Of a DNA stretch of 64,000 nucleotides, positions 53,772 to 61,618 are shown piece by piece; positions within the stretch are counted from its first letter, which is position 1, and each line of letters starts with the position of its first letter. The stretch comes from Roseovarius nitratireducens. GTDB lineage: Bacteria > Pseudomonadota > Alphaproteobacteria > Rhodobacterales > Rhodobacteraceae. Both the position numbers and the translations under genes were made by a program. The notes below the pieces were generated by a model. It searched no databases. It saw nothing but the letters and a program-made list of their open reading frames with translations, and was not told the origin of the DNA. The stretch lies in contig NZ_PDNI01000071.1 in NCBI RefSeq assembly GCF_002925845.1, forward strand, positions 1 through 64,000, written 5' to 3'.

Positions 53772-54548
53772 ATGGCCTATGAGACGATCATCGTCGAAGT
53801 GGAAGACCACGTCGCCCTCATCAAGCTGAACCGCCCCGACGCGCTCAACGCGCTCAACGATCAGCTCATGTCGGAACTGGCCCGCGCGCTCACCGAGGCA
53901 CAGACCAACGACAAGGTGCGCTGCATCGTGCTCACCGGCTCGGAAAAGGCGTTTGCCGCCGGGGCCGACATCAAGATGATGAGCGGCAAGGGCTTCGTGG
54001 ACGTGTTTACCGAGGATCTCTTCACCGCCGACAGCGACGCCATCATGCGCATCCGCAAGCCGATCATCGCCGCCGTGTCGGGCTATGCGCTGGGCGGTGG
54101 CTGCGAACTGGCGATGATGTGCGATTTCATCATCTGCTCGGACACCGCGAAATTCGGCCAGCCCGAGATCAATCTCGGCGTCATCGCCGGGCTTGGCGGC
54201 ACCCAGCGCCTGACCCGCGCCATCGGCAAGGCCAAGGCGATGGACATGAACCTGACGGGACGGTTCATGGATGCCGAGGAGGCCGAGCGCGCAGGCCTCG
54301 TAAGCCGCATCGTGCCCGCCAAGAAGCTGATGGAAGAGGCGATGTCGGCGGCGCACAAGATCGCCGAGAAATCGCGGATTTCCGTGATGGCGGCCAAGGA
54401 GGCGGTCAACCGCTCCTTCGAGACGACGCTGCGCGAGGGGTTGTTGTTCGAGCGGCGCGTGTTCCACTCGCTCTTTGCCACCGACGACCAGAAAGAGGGC
54501 ATGGCCGCCTTCGCCGAGAAGCGCGAGGCGCAGTTCCGCGACAAGTGA
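53772..54548 (+). CDS. Enoyl-CoA hydratase
   Basis: A 258-residue crotonase of the standard length. The oxyanion-hole segments are [11 protein letters not shown] and [14 protein letters not shown]. The catalytic Glu pair sits in CELAM and the [17 protein letters not shown] block. It hydrates 2-enoyl-CoA in fatty acid beta-oxidation and is likely FadB/PaaF-like, though chain-length specificity cannot be told. It follows mutM by 81 bp, in which no gene is seen, and is convergent with the C45-type gene. Confidence 0.94.
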   Translation: MAYETIIVEVEDHVALIKLNRPDALNALNDQLMSELARALTEAQTNDKVRCIVLTGSEKAFAAGADIKMMSGKGFVDVFTEDLFTADSDAIMRIRKPIIAAVSGYALGGGCELAMMCDFIICSDTAKFGQPEINLGVIAGLGGTQRLTRAIGKAKAMDMNLTGRFMDAEEAERAGLVSRIVPAKKLMEEAMSAAHKIAEKSRISVMAAKEAVNRSFETTLREGLLFERRVFHSLFATDDQKEGMAAFAEKREAQFRDK

Positions 54549-54561
54549 GCGGGCGGGCGGC

Positions 54562-55536
54562 TCAGCCCTCGGGCACGAAGATGTGCCGCGTGCCCTCCTC
54601 GAAACCATCCAGTGTGAAGGGCCAGCGCAGGCCAGGCCACAAGAGCTCCATCCGCCCGGCGCGCGGGCGGTAGGCGGCCGTGTAGAGCGTGCCGAACCCC
54701 GCCCCGAACGCCGTGGAATAGAGCGGTGGGCGCAGGAATGCGTCGATGAAGCGGTCCTGTCGGTCGGGGTGCAGCGTCAGCCGCGACAACAGGAACCGCT
54801 CGCGCTCCACCGTGGCGGTAAAGCGTGCGTGCTGCGCCCATTCCACCCGCTCCTGATGGTTGGTTGCCACCGGCGCGCTGGTGACGATGGCCTCGCGGTC
54901 CGGTGTCAGGTAAATCGTGGCGAACTCGCGCTCGCGGTCGAGCACCGTGACGTTGTAGCTCATGTGGCACGGCACGCGCGCAAGCGTGGCGCATGCCTCC
55001 GCCGCCGTCTCGCAGGTCTGGAGTACGTAGCGCAGGATCAGCGGCACGCCGAACCCCTCGCCCACCTCGCGCCGCCCGCCGAAGGTGAGCGACACCGCCA
55101 GCCCCGCGTCGTTGACCCCGTCGAGCAGCCCCCACAGGCCGTCTGCCATGCCCATTACCCGTCGCCCGTTCCAGCCGCTATGCAGCACCACCGCGTCGAA
55201 GGCCCGCGAACTGTAATCGTAATTGCGCACGATCAGCGGCTCGTCGCCCTGCCAGATCGCTTGGCTGCACCCCGACAGGTATTTCGGCGGGCAGTAGAAG
55301 CTGAGAAACCGCGCCGCGCTGTCGCCGCCGCCCGCGACCTCGGCCAGCGTGTCGAAAAGCGCCAGCATCTCGGGCATGTGCGTGGCGATGGCGCGGCGGC
55401 ATTCCATGTAGGTGGGGCGCGCAACATACCCCTCGCTCGCCCACCACTTGTGATAGGCGGGCCAGAATTCGCGAAACAGCCCGGCCAGTTTCGGACCGGG
55501 CTGCTCCTCGCGCAAGGCACGGAAGACGAGGGCCAT
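54562..55536 (-). CDS. C45-family Ntn acyltransferase/hydrolase (AAT/carcinine-hydrolase-like)
   Basis: A 324-residue protein with the acyl-CoA:6-aminopenicillanate acyltransferase (AAT) fold pattern. The likely autocatalytic nucleophile is Cys90 in YLSGCSQAIW, followed by LIVRNYDYSSRAFDAVVLHS. Later come GMADGLWGLLDGVNDAGLAV and ATNHQE. Members cut or form amides of amines and beta-lactam precursors; carcinine and N-acyl-amine hydrolases belong here. It is the last gene of the four-gene minus-strand set with the ATP-grasp ligase, decarboxylase and nitrilase, which points to an amide of an amino-acid-derived amine. The substrate is unknown. Confidence 0.85.
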   Translation of the reverse strand: MALVFRALREEQPGPKLAGLFREFWPAYHKWWASEGYVARPTYMECRRAIATHMPEMLALFDTLAEVAGGGDSAARFLSFYCPPKYLSGCSQAIWQGDEPLIVRNYDYSSRAFDAVVLHSGWNGRRVMGMADGLWGLLDGVNDAGLAVSLTFGGRREVGEGFGVPLILRYVLQTCETAAEACATLARVPCHMSYNVTVLDREREFATIYLTPDREAIVTSAPVATNHQERVEWAQHARFTATVERERFLLSRLTLHPDRQDRFIDAFLRPPLYSTAFGAGFGTLYTAAYRPRAGRMELLWPGLRWPFTLDGFEEGTRHIFVPEG

Positions 55537-55544
55537 GCGCTACC

Positions 55545-56993
55545 CTACATGATCTTGAAGGCCGGGTCCTCCAGCGCTTGCGCCGAGGGCAGCGGGCGGG
55601 CCGAGAACGCGCTCTTGATCCCGTGTATCCACTTGTTGGAACTCTCGGTAAGGCGGAACCCGTTGGTCATCGACCGCCCGCGCGTCACAAGGATGCCGAG
55701 GTCGGCCCCCTCGTAGCGGTAATCGCCCGGCTTGAGGATGCGCAGGAAGAACGCCTCGTTCTCGCCCACCGCGCGGCGGTGATAGTCGAACCGGTCGAAC
55801 ACCACCCTTCCGTCCACGAGCATCTTGTAGATGCCCGATTGCGGCGCGTCGGTGACGATATCGACGCTGTCATCGGTGTGCTTGATGACCATCTGCGACC
55901 AGCTGTCGATCATGTCGGGATCGGCCCAGCGCGCGTTGAGTTCCTCGACGTCGAGGTCGAAGGGCTTCTTGGAAAACTCCAGCAGGTGGAACAGGAACAA
56001 CGGCGCATCGGCATGGGCAAAGGCGGCGTGGTTGGTCATCGAGCTTGCGCCGGTGATGCGCGGGTTCAATTCGCCCAGCCACAGCTCGCCGGTCTTCTTG
56101 TCGATCAGGAAATCGAGTTCGAAATATCCGCGGTACCCCTCCTTGCGAAGCTGCTCGCCGAACTGGAATGTCAGTTCGCGCGCCTTCTGCCGGGCCTTGG
56201 GCGGGAACGCGGTCGAGAATATCTCGTTGCCGCACCAGCCGCCGCGATAGGGCGTCAGTTCCTTGAAGCCCACCAGCTCGGTCATCAGCGGGCCGACGAT
56301 GGTGCCCTCCTTGGTGGCGCAGGCCTCGATCGCCGAGCCACGGCAGTCGATCCGCTTCATGATCTTGATCTCGCCCTCGCCGACGATCTCGTGCTCGTGC
56401 TTGCGGAAATCGGCCTCGGACTTGATGAAGAACGTGGTGTGCCCCGAATCCCCGAACGCCGATTGCAGCACCAGGTCGTGCCCCAGCCCCGCCTTGTCGC
56501 AGACCTCGCGCAGGTGCTTGTAGCTCTTGACCACGCTCAGCGTGTTGGGCACCGACGGCACGCCGGCCTTGTCGCCGATGCGCACCGTCTCGATCTTGTT
56601 GTCGCAGCGCGTGCGCAGCTTGGCCTTGGGAAACCAGAGCTCGCCGCCCAGTTCCTTGACCAGCCTCTCGGTGGTCTCGTCGAACATCAGGAACACGAAT
56701 TTCGGCTTGCCGCCGCGCCGCTTGACGAGGTCCACCACATCCTTGTGCTGAAGCAAATAGTTGTTGATGTCCTCTATCGACTGAAATTCGTCATGCGGCA
56801 TCTCGTCGGGCACGAATACGTTGGGGTGGCGTCCGTCGAAACAGTCCATGTAACAGATATACATGAAATTCTTTACCCATTCGTCGAGCCCGAGCAGGTT
56901 GAAATTGGTGGCCGAGACGAAATAGATCGGGTCCTTGTTGGTATGGAAATACCGGCGGATTTCTGAAATGTTCTTGAGGACCTTCTTTGGCAT
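55545..56993 (-). CDS. ATP-grasp ligase (biotin-carboxylase-like)
   Basis: A 482-residue ATP-grasp protein. An unusual ~120-residue N-terminal domain (HTNKDPIYFVSATNFNLLGL) precedes the grasp core at ~125-330 (LRTRCDNKIETVRIGDKAGV, IVGEGEIKIMKRIDCRGSAI) with the metal/ATP-binding end FELDFLIDKKTGELWLGELN-PRITG. The last ~140 residues form a further, unassigned domain. It has no biotin-carrier domain, so ligation of a carboxylate to an amine is likelier than carboxylation. It is 8 bp before the C45 gene and 23 bp after the decarboxylase. Confidence 0.85.
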   Translation of the reverse strand: MPKKVLKNISEIRRYFHTNKDPIYFVSATNFNLLGLDEWVKNFMYICYMDCFDGRHPNVFVPDEMPHDEFQSIEDINNYLLQHKDVVDLVKRRGGKPKFVFLMFDETTERLVKELGGELWFPKAKLRTRCDNKIETVRIGDKAGVPSVPNTLSVVKSYKHLREVCDKAGLGHDLVLQSAFGDSGHTTFFIKSEADFRKHEHEIVGEGEIKIMKRIDCRGSAIEACATKEGTIVGPLMTELVGFKELTPYRGGWCGNEIFSTAFPPKARQKARELTFQFGEQLRKEGYRGYFELDFLIDKKTGELWLGELNPRITGASSMTNHAAFAHADAPLFLFHLLEFSKKPFDLDVEELNARWADPDMIDSWSQMVIKHTDDSVDIVTDAPQSGIYKMLVDGRVVFDRFDYHRRAVGENEAFFLRILKPGDYRYEGADLGILVTRGRSMTNGFRLTESSNKWIHGIKSAFSARPLPSAQALEDPAFKIM

Positions 56994-57016
56994 GTCGTGT
57001 CATCTCCCTTGGTGGA

Positions 57017-59758
57017 TCATGTCTTGCGAACGCCCTTGAGGGCCTTCGGGGTAAAGATGCGCAGGCCCAGGTCGGGCCGGAAGCCGTGGATTTCGCTGAC
57101 ATCGAGCGCGCGCATGAATTTCATGATCTCGGCGCTGATGACCTGCCCGGGCACGAGGATCGGAAAGCCGGGCGGGTAGGGGATGATGAACGAGGCTGAA
57201 ACCAGTTCCTCGCCCGCCTCCAGCCGCGCCATCAGCGCGTCGTCGGGATCGACATAATCGCAATTGTCCTCGTCATAGGCGAGAAAGAAGGCGCTGCGCA
57301 CATTGCCCTCGGGTGTCGCCCCGTCGCGGCGGAACGCCTCGTGAAAGCGGCTGAAATCCGGCAGCGGCGGCACGTTCTCCACGAGGTTCGCCACCCGCTT
57401 GTCAAAGCTGATGCGCTCCATCTTCGAGGCGTCGTCTAGCAGGTCGTCAAGCTCCTTGGCGATTTCCACCAGCACCTCGATGAGGTAGGCCACCGAGGAC
57501 CGGGTCGTGCCGATATTGGTCATGAACAGCACGGTGTTGCGCGAGGTCTTGTTGATCTGGATGCCGTACTTGTCCATCAGGATCTTGGTCTTGAACGTGT
57601 CGCCGTCCCATCCCGTGTTTCCCACCAGAAGCGTCACCCGCGTCGGGTCGAGCACGAATTCGTCGCTCGCCCAACATTCCCAGATATCGGTCCACCCCTG
57701 CTGGCTGTCGTAATAGCTCGTCACGCCGCTCTCACGGTATTTCTCGGGGATCATGTCGCCCGCCGCCAGCACCCGGAAATATTTCGACAAGAGCGGGTGA
57801 TCAGCCACCGCCCGGCGGATCGCCATCGCGCTTTCCACCTGCCGCTGCACGAAGTCGAACCCTTCAAGCTCGACTTGCCTGCGGCCGACGTCGAGCGAGG
57901 CGATGATCTGGTAATTGGGGCTGGTCGAGGTATGGGTCATGTAGGCCTCGTGAAAGGCCTCCTCGACCTCGCCCTTGAAGCCCTGATCGTTGACATGGAT
58001 CATCGAACCCTGCCGCAGCGCGGTCAGCGTCTTGTGCGTGGATTGCGTGGCATAGACCCGCACCCGCGCATCCGGCGGCGCAACGAGCCGCGTCTCCAGC
58101 CAGGTCTCGTCGGGCGCGTCCTTCAGCGTCTTTTGCTGCGCGGCATAGGCCTGCGCATGGTCCTCCGTGCGCAACGACTGCCTTAGAATCCCGGCCGCGT
58201 GCATTGCCGTGCGCTGCCGATAGGTCGGCTCGAACCGGGCAAAGGCGAACCACGCCTCGTCCCACAGGAACACGAGGTCGCGCTTGATGGCGAGGCATTC
58301 CTCCATCACCTGCTGTACGTTGTAGACGATCCCGTCGAAGGTGCAGTTGGTGAGCAAGACCATCCGCACCTTGTCGAGCTTGCCCGCCGCGCGCAATTCC
58401 AGCAGCTTGCGCTTGATCTCGGACATCGGCACCGCGCCATACATCGAGTATTGGTGCAGCGGATAGCTCTCCATGTAGACGACATGCGCCCCCGCGAGCA
58501 CCATGCCGTAATGGTGCGATTTGTGGCAATCGCGGTCCACCAGCACGATGTCGCCGGGCCGCACCAGCGCCTGAACCACGATCTTGTTGCAGGTCGAGGT
58601 GCCGTTGGTGGCAAAGAAGGTCTGTTTCGAGCCAAACGCGCGCGCGGCGGCCTCCTGCGCCTCCTTGATCGGGCCGCGTGGCTCCAGCAGGCTGTCGAGC
58701 CCGCCCGAGGTGGCCGACGTCTCGGCCAGGAAAATGTTGGGCCCGTAGAACGCTCCCATGTCCTGGATCCAGTGCGACCGCGAGATCGACTTGCCGCGGC
58801 TGATCGGCATGGCGTGAAACACGCCGGTGGGCTGCTTGGAATATTCCTTGAGCGCGGTAAAGAACGGCGTCTTGTAGCGCCGGTTGACGCCGCGCAGGAT
58901 GTTTAGGTGCAGTTCCAGGAAATCTTCCTGATTGTAGAACACCCGTCGGCACAGGCCGAGGTCAAGGCCCGCGATATCCTCGGCGGACCGGTCGGTGACG
59001 AGATAGGCGTCAAGCTCGGGCCGCAGCTTGGCGATGAGGCGGCACGTCTCGGGGCCGTAATCCGACGGGCGTAGCGCGTCCACGTCCTCGTCGCCCACGC
59101 GGTTGAGATAGCGCTTGAGGATGTCGAGCGCGTTCACCGATTTGAGCGCAAGCCCCGGCCGCACGATCACTGCCTGGATATTCGGATTCAAGAGGATCGC
59201 GATCAGCGCGTCCTCGATCGACGGCACGATCACCGTCTCGTAGATGAAGGAATCCTCGTCGCGGCGCATCCGTTGCAGATTCTGCCGCAGGAACCGGCCC
59301 TGATGCTCGTTCACCTGATCGACGATCAACACCTCGAAATAGGGCCGCCCCAGCGCCCGCGCCTCGGGGGCGAGCGTGGTCTCGTCCTCGAACTCGTCAT
59401 CGCCGTCCTCGGCGATCAGCGGGATGTGGCGGCGGCGGTAGGCACCGGAGGTGAGCGCGCGTGCCACCCGCCGAATCGCCTGGCTCAAATCCTCGAGGCT
59501 GCGCTGTTCGAGCAGCTTGCGCAGATGCTCGAAGGATGCCGCGCCGGGAAAGGCGAAATAGCTCTCGATGGGGCCCAGCGCATCAAGCAGGTTGCGCACC
59601 AGCGCCAGCGCCTCCTTGCCCCGCGCGCCCTCTGCCCCCTGCCGCCAGAGCGCCTCGCTCGCCTCGCGCAGCGCGCTCCAGCGGTCGGCGCGCAACTGCG
59701 CCGCGCTATAGTAATCCGCCACCGATGGAAGCGCGGATACCCTGGTCTGCGTGTTCAT
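57017..59758 (-). CDS. Orn/Lys/Arg decarboxylase, large PLP-dependent type
   Basis: A 913-residue fold-type I decarboxylase, longer than the ~750-residue inducible enzymes. An N-terminal receiver-like wing domain (residues ~130-260) precedes the PLP domain. The Schiff-base Lys576 is in YATQSTHKTLTALRQGSMIH; the region FFATNGTSTCNKIVVQALVR and VLVDRDCHKSHHYG hold other PLP contacts. The C-terminal domain follows from ~730 with SASFIIPYPPGFPILVPGQV. It should make putrescine, cadaverine or agmatine. ATG 59758 has GGGAGGG upstream; the 15-codon longer start is less likely. It is followed closely by the ATP-grasp gene. Confidence 0.92.
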   Translation of the reverse strand: MNTQTRVSALPSVADYYSAAQLRADRWSALREASEALWRQGAEGARGKEALALVRNLLDALGPIESYFAFPGAASFEHLRKLLEQRSLEDLSQAIRRVARALTSGAYRRRHIPLIAEDGDDEFEDETTLAPEARALGRPYFEVLIVDQVNEHQGRFLRQNLQRMRRDEDSFIYETVIVPSIEDALIAILLNPNIQAVIVRPGLALKSVNALDILKRYLNRVGDEDVDALRPSDYGPETCRLIAKLRPELDAYLVTDRSAEDIAGLDLGLCRRVFYNQEDFLELHLNILRGVNRRYKTPFFTALKEYSKQPTGVFHAMPISRGKSISRSHWIQDMGAFYGPNIFLAETSATSGGLDSLLEPRGPIKEAQEAAARAFGSKQTFFATNGTSTCNKIVVQALVRPGDIVLVDRDCHKSHHYGMVLAGAHVVYMESYPLHQYSMYGAVPMSEIKRKLLELRAAGKLDKVRMVLLTNCTFDGIVYNVQQVMEECLAIKRDLVFLWDEAWFAFARFEPTYRQRTAMHAAGILRQSLRTEDHAQAYAAQQKTLKDAPDETWLETRLVAPPDARVRVYATQSTHKTLTALRQGSMIHVNDQGFKGEVEEAFHEAYMTHTSTSPNYQIIASLDVGRRQVELEGFDFVQRQVESAMAIRRAVADHPLLSKYFRVLAAGDMIPEKYRESGVTSYYDSQQGWTDIWECWASDEFVLDPTRVTLLVGNTGWDGDTFKTKILMDKYGIQINKTSRNTVLFMTNIGTTRSSVAYLIEVLVEIAKELDDLLDDASKMERISFDKRVANLVENVPPLPDFSRFHEAFRRDGATPEGNVRSAFFLAYDEDNCDYVDPDDALMARLEAGEELVSASFIIPYPPGFPILVPGQVISAEIMKFMRALDVSEIHGFRPDLGLRIFTPKALKGVRKT

Positions 59759-59806
59759 CGCGCTGCCCTCCCGTGCTGCGCCGCGGCTTTGTGCCGTCGT
59801 CATTGA

Positions 59807-60775
59807 TCAGTCGGTGCCGGTCATCCCCTTGAACGCATAGAAATTCTCGGCATTCTCTGCGGAGGGCTCGGCATGCCCCAGCGCCTGCCGCGGGTCGCGC
59901 GACGTCAGCCCCGCGGTATCCCCTCGCGTTGGGATTTTCAGCGGCCCCAGCGTGTGCAGATAGGCATCCGCGCCGCTCGCGCGGTCATAGACCGGGAAAT
60001 CCACCTCGCGGTCGCGAAAGCTCTTGAGCACCTGGCCCAGCCCGCGCAGCCCGGTCTCGCGCTGGCGGCGCACGAGATCGAGATCGATCTCAACCGGGAA
60101 CAGGTCCTCCTGCCCCTGGCTCTGGTGCAGCACCATCGCCGACGGATCGACCACGATCGACCGCCCGACACCGCCAGCCGCGAGCCCGTTGATGGCAAAG
60201 ACATAGCACTGGAACTGCGCCGCCGTGGCCCGCGCGATGGCCAGCTCCGCGTCGCGGTCGGTGGTGCCGGTCAGCACCGGGTTGAGCAGCACCTCCACCC
60301 CCTGGCTGGTAAGCTGCCGGGTGGTCTCGGGAAACCAGATGTCATAGCAGATCGACACGCCGAAGCGGCCCACCTCGGGCACGTCGAACACGCAGAACTC
60401 GGTGCCTGCCGCGATCCCCGCCTCGTAGGGCCGGAACGGAAACATCTTGGAATAGCGCGCCACGATCTCGCCCTCGGGGTCGATCACCACCGCCGTGTTG
60501 AAGATGCGCCCGTCCTCGCGCTTTTCGAACATCGAGCCCGGCAACAGCCACACGCCGTGGCGCCGCGCTGCCTCCTGGAATGTCGCCAGCGTGTCGTTGG
60601 GAAAGGGCTGTGCAAAGCGGTCGAGCGGGCCGAACGGTGCCAGCTCGCTGAAAACGACCATCTGCGTCCAGGGAAACCTTGCCATCAGGACGTCGAGCCG
60701 GTGGAGCATCGCGTCCACGTTCGAGTGCAAGGCTGCGACATGCATCTGCACGCCAGCGATCGCGAAAGGTGTCAT
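59807..60775 (-). CDS. Carbon-nitrogen hydrolase (nitrilase superfamily)
   Basis: A 322-residue amidase. The catalytic triad is visible: Glu44 (VFSELAPFGP), Lys110 (YSKMFPFRPYEAG) and Cys143 (VSICYDIWFPE). The family includes N-carbamoylputrescine amidohydrolase and other amide-bond hydrolases; the exact branch is not clear. It lies 48 bp upstream of the decarboxylase on the same strand and 46 bp downstream of the XRE-cupin regulator, so it probably acts in the same amine pathway. Confidence 0.9.
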   Translation of the reverse strand: MTPFAIAGVQMHVAALHSNVDAMLHRLDVLMARFPWTQMVVFSELAPFGPLDRFAQPFPNDTLATFQEAARRHGVWLLPGSMFEKREDGRIFNTAVVIDPEGEIVARYSKMFPFRPYEAGIAAGTEFCVFDVPEVGRFGVSICYDIWFPETTRQLTSQGVEVLLNPVLTGTTDRDAELAIARATAAQFQCYVFAINGLAAGGVGRSIVVDPSAMVLHQSQGQEDLFPVEIDLDLVRRQRETGLRGLGQVLKSFRDREVDFPVYDRASGADAYLHTLGPLKIPTRGDTAGLTSRDPRQALGHAEPSAENAENFYAFKGMTGTD

Positions 60776-60821
60776 ATCCGGTAGCCTGCTTTGTTTCGTT
60801 TCTTTTGTCGAGGGATTTCAG

Positions 60822-61397
60822 CTAGAAAGTCGGCGGCGTGCAGGCGCTGACGATCACGCAATCGCCCGCGCCGATATTGCGGAACCGGTGGGGCAGATTG
60901 CTGTCGAAGAGATAGCCGTCGCCGGGGTTGAGCACCCGCACCTGGTCGGCCACCGTGACCTCGACGATGCCCGCGATCACCACGCCCGCCTCCTCGCCCG
61001 CGTGGCGCAGCATTTCCGGCCCGGTATCGGCACCCGGCGGATAGACCTCGTGCAGCATCTGGATCGTGTGGCTGCTGGCATTGCCGAGTTGGCGCAGCGA
61101 CACTCGCGCCGCGCCGTCGCCGAATCCTGCATCCTGCGGTGACAGTTCGGTGAACTCGTCGGGCGCGTAGAAATATTTCGGCGCCGACTGCTCCTCGACA
61201 TCGGCAAAGAAGTCCGACAGCGGCATCGGCAGCGCATCCAGAAGGCTCTTGAGCGACGCGACCGAGGGGCTGGTCTTGTTCTGCTCGATCATCGAGATGG
61301 TGCCGTTGGTCAGCCCCGCGCGGCTGGCAAGCTCGCGCTGCGACAGCCCCCGCGCCTCGCGCACGGCCCTGAGCCGGGTTCCGATGTCCAATGTCAT
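60822..61397 (-). CDS. XRE-cupin transcriptional regulator (PuuR-like)
   Basis: A 191-residue regulator. Residues ~7-60 form an XRE helix-turn-helix (LRAVREARGLSQRELASRAG, NGTISMIEQNKTSPSVASLK). Residues ~105-185 form a cupin sensor (AGEEAGVVIAGIVEVTV, LNPGDGYLFDSNLPHRFRNI). The layout and sequence match PuuR, the putrescine-responsive repressor of E. coli. It heads the minus-strand amine gene set and is divergent from the aminotransferase. The intergenic palindromes are its likely operators. Confidence 0.92.
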   Translation of the reverse strand: MTLDIGTRLRAVREARGLSQRELASRAGLTNGTISMIEQNKTSPSVASLKSLLDALPMPLSDFFADVEEQSAPKYFYAPDEFTELSPQDAGFGDGAARVSLRQLGNASSHTIQMLHEVYPPGADTGPEMLRHAGEEAGVVIAGIVEVTVADQVRVLNPGDGYLFDSNLPHRFRNIGAGDCVIVSACTPPTF

Positions 61398-61428
61398 GGC
61401 CTGCCTGCCCGTGTGTTGCGTCCGATGT

Positions 61429-61444
61429 GTTCAATTTACTGAAC
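61429..61444. promoter_or_regulatory. Inverted repeat, candidate operator
   Basis: GTTCA-N6-TGAAC is a perfect 5-bp inverted repeat 32 bp upstream of the regulator ATG. A TTGACA on the minus strand at 61474-61469 could be the -35 of the regulator promoter, although no good -10 was found. It could be an autoregulatory site for the PuuR-like protein. Confidence 0.4.
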
Positions 61445-61524
61445 GTAGTTTCGATGAAATACACAATATGTCAATCGCATTACAGCCACAAAGGGTAACG
61501 GGTGTGCCTCGTCTCTAGGCAATA

Positions 61525-61554
61525 TTGACAATATTTTAAAATAGTGAATAGAAT
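61525..61554 (+). promoter_or_regulatory. Sigma-70-type promoter of the aminotransferase with embedded palindrome
   Basis: TTGACA (61525-61530) and TAGAAT (61549-61554) are separated by 18 bp. The spacer contains the perfect 12-bp palindrome TATTTTAAAATA (61532-61543), a natural repressor site that would block the promoter. The divergent regulator is the obvious candidate ligand. The whole gap 61398-61618 is much richer in A and T than its surroundings. Confidence 0.65.
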
Positions 61555-61618
61555 ATCAATCGCATTCGCCCGCATGATAACCCCATCATGCCCCAGCCCC
61601 AAGGAAACGGATCAGATC

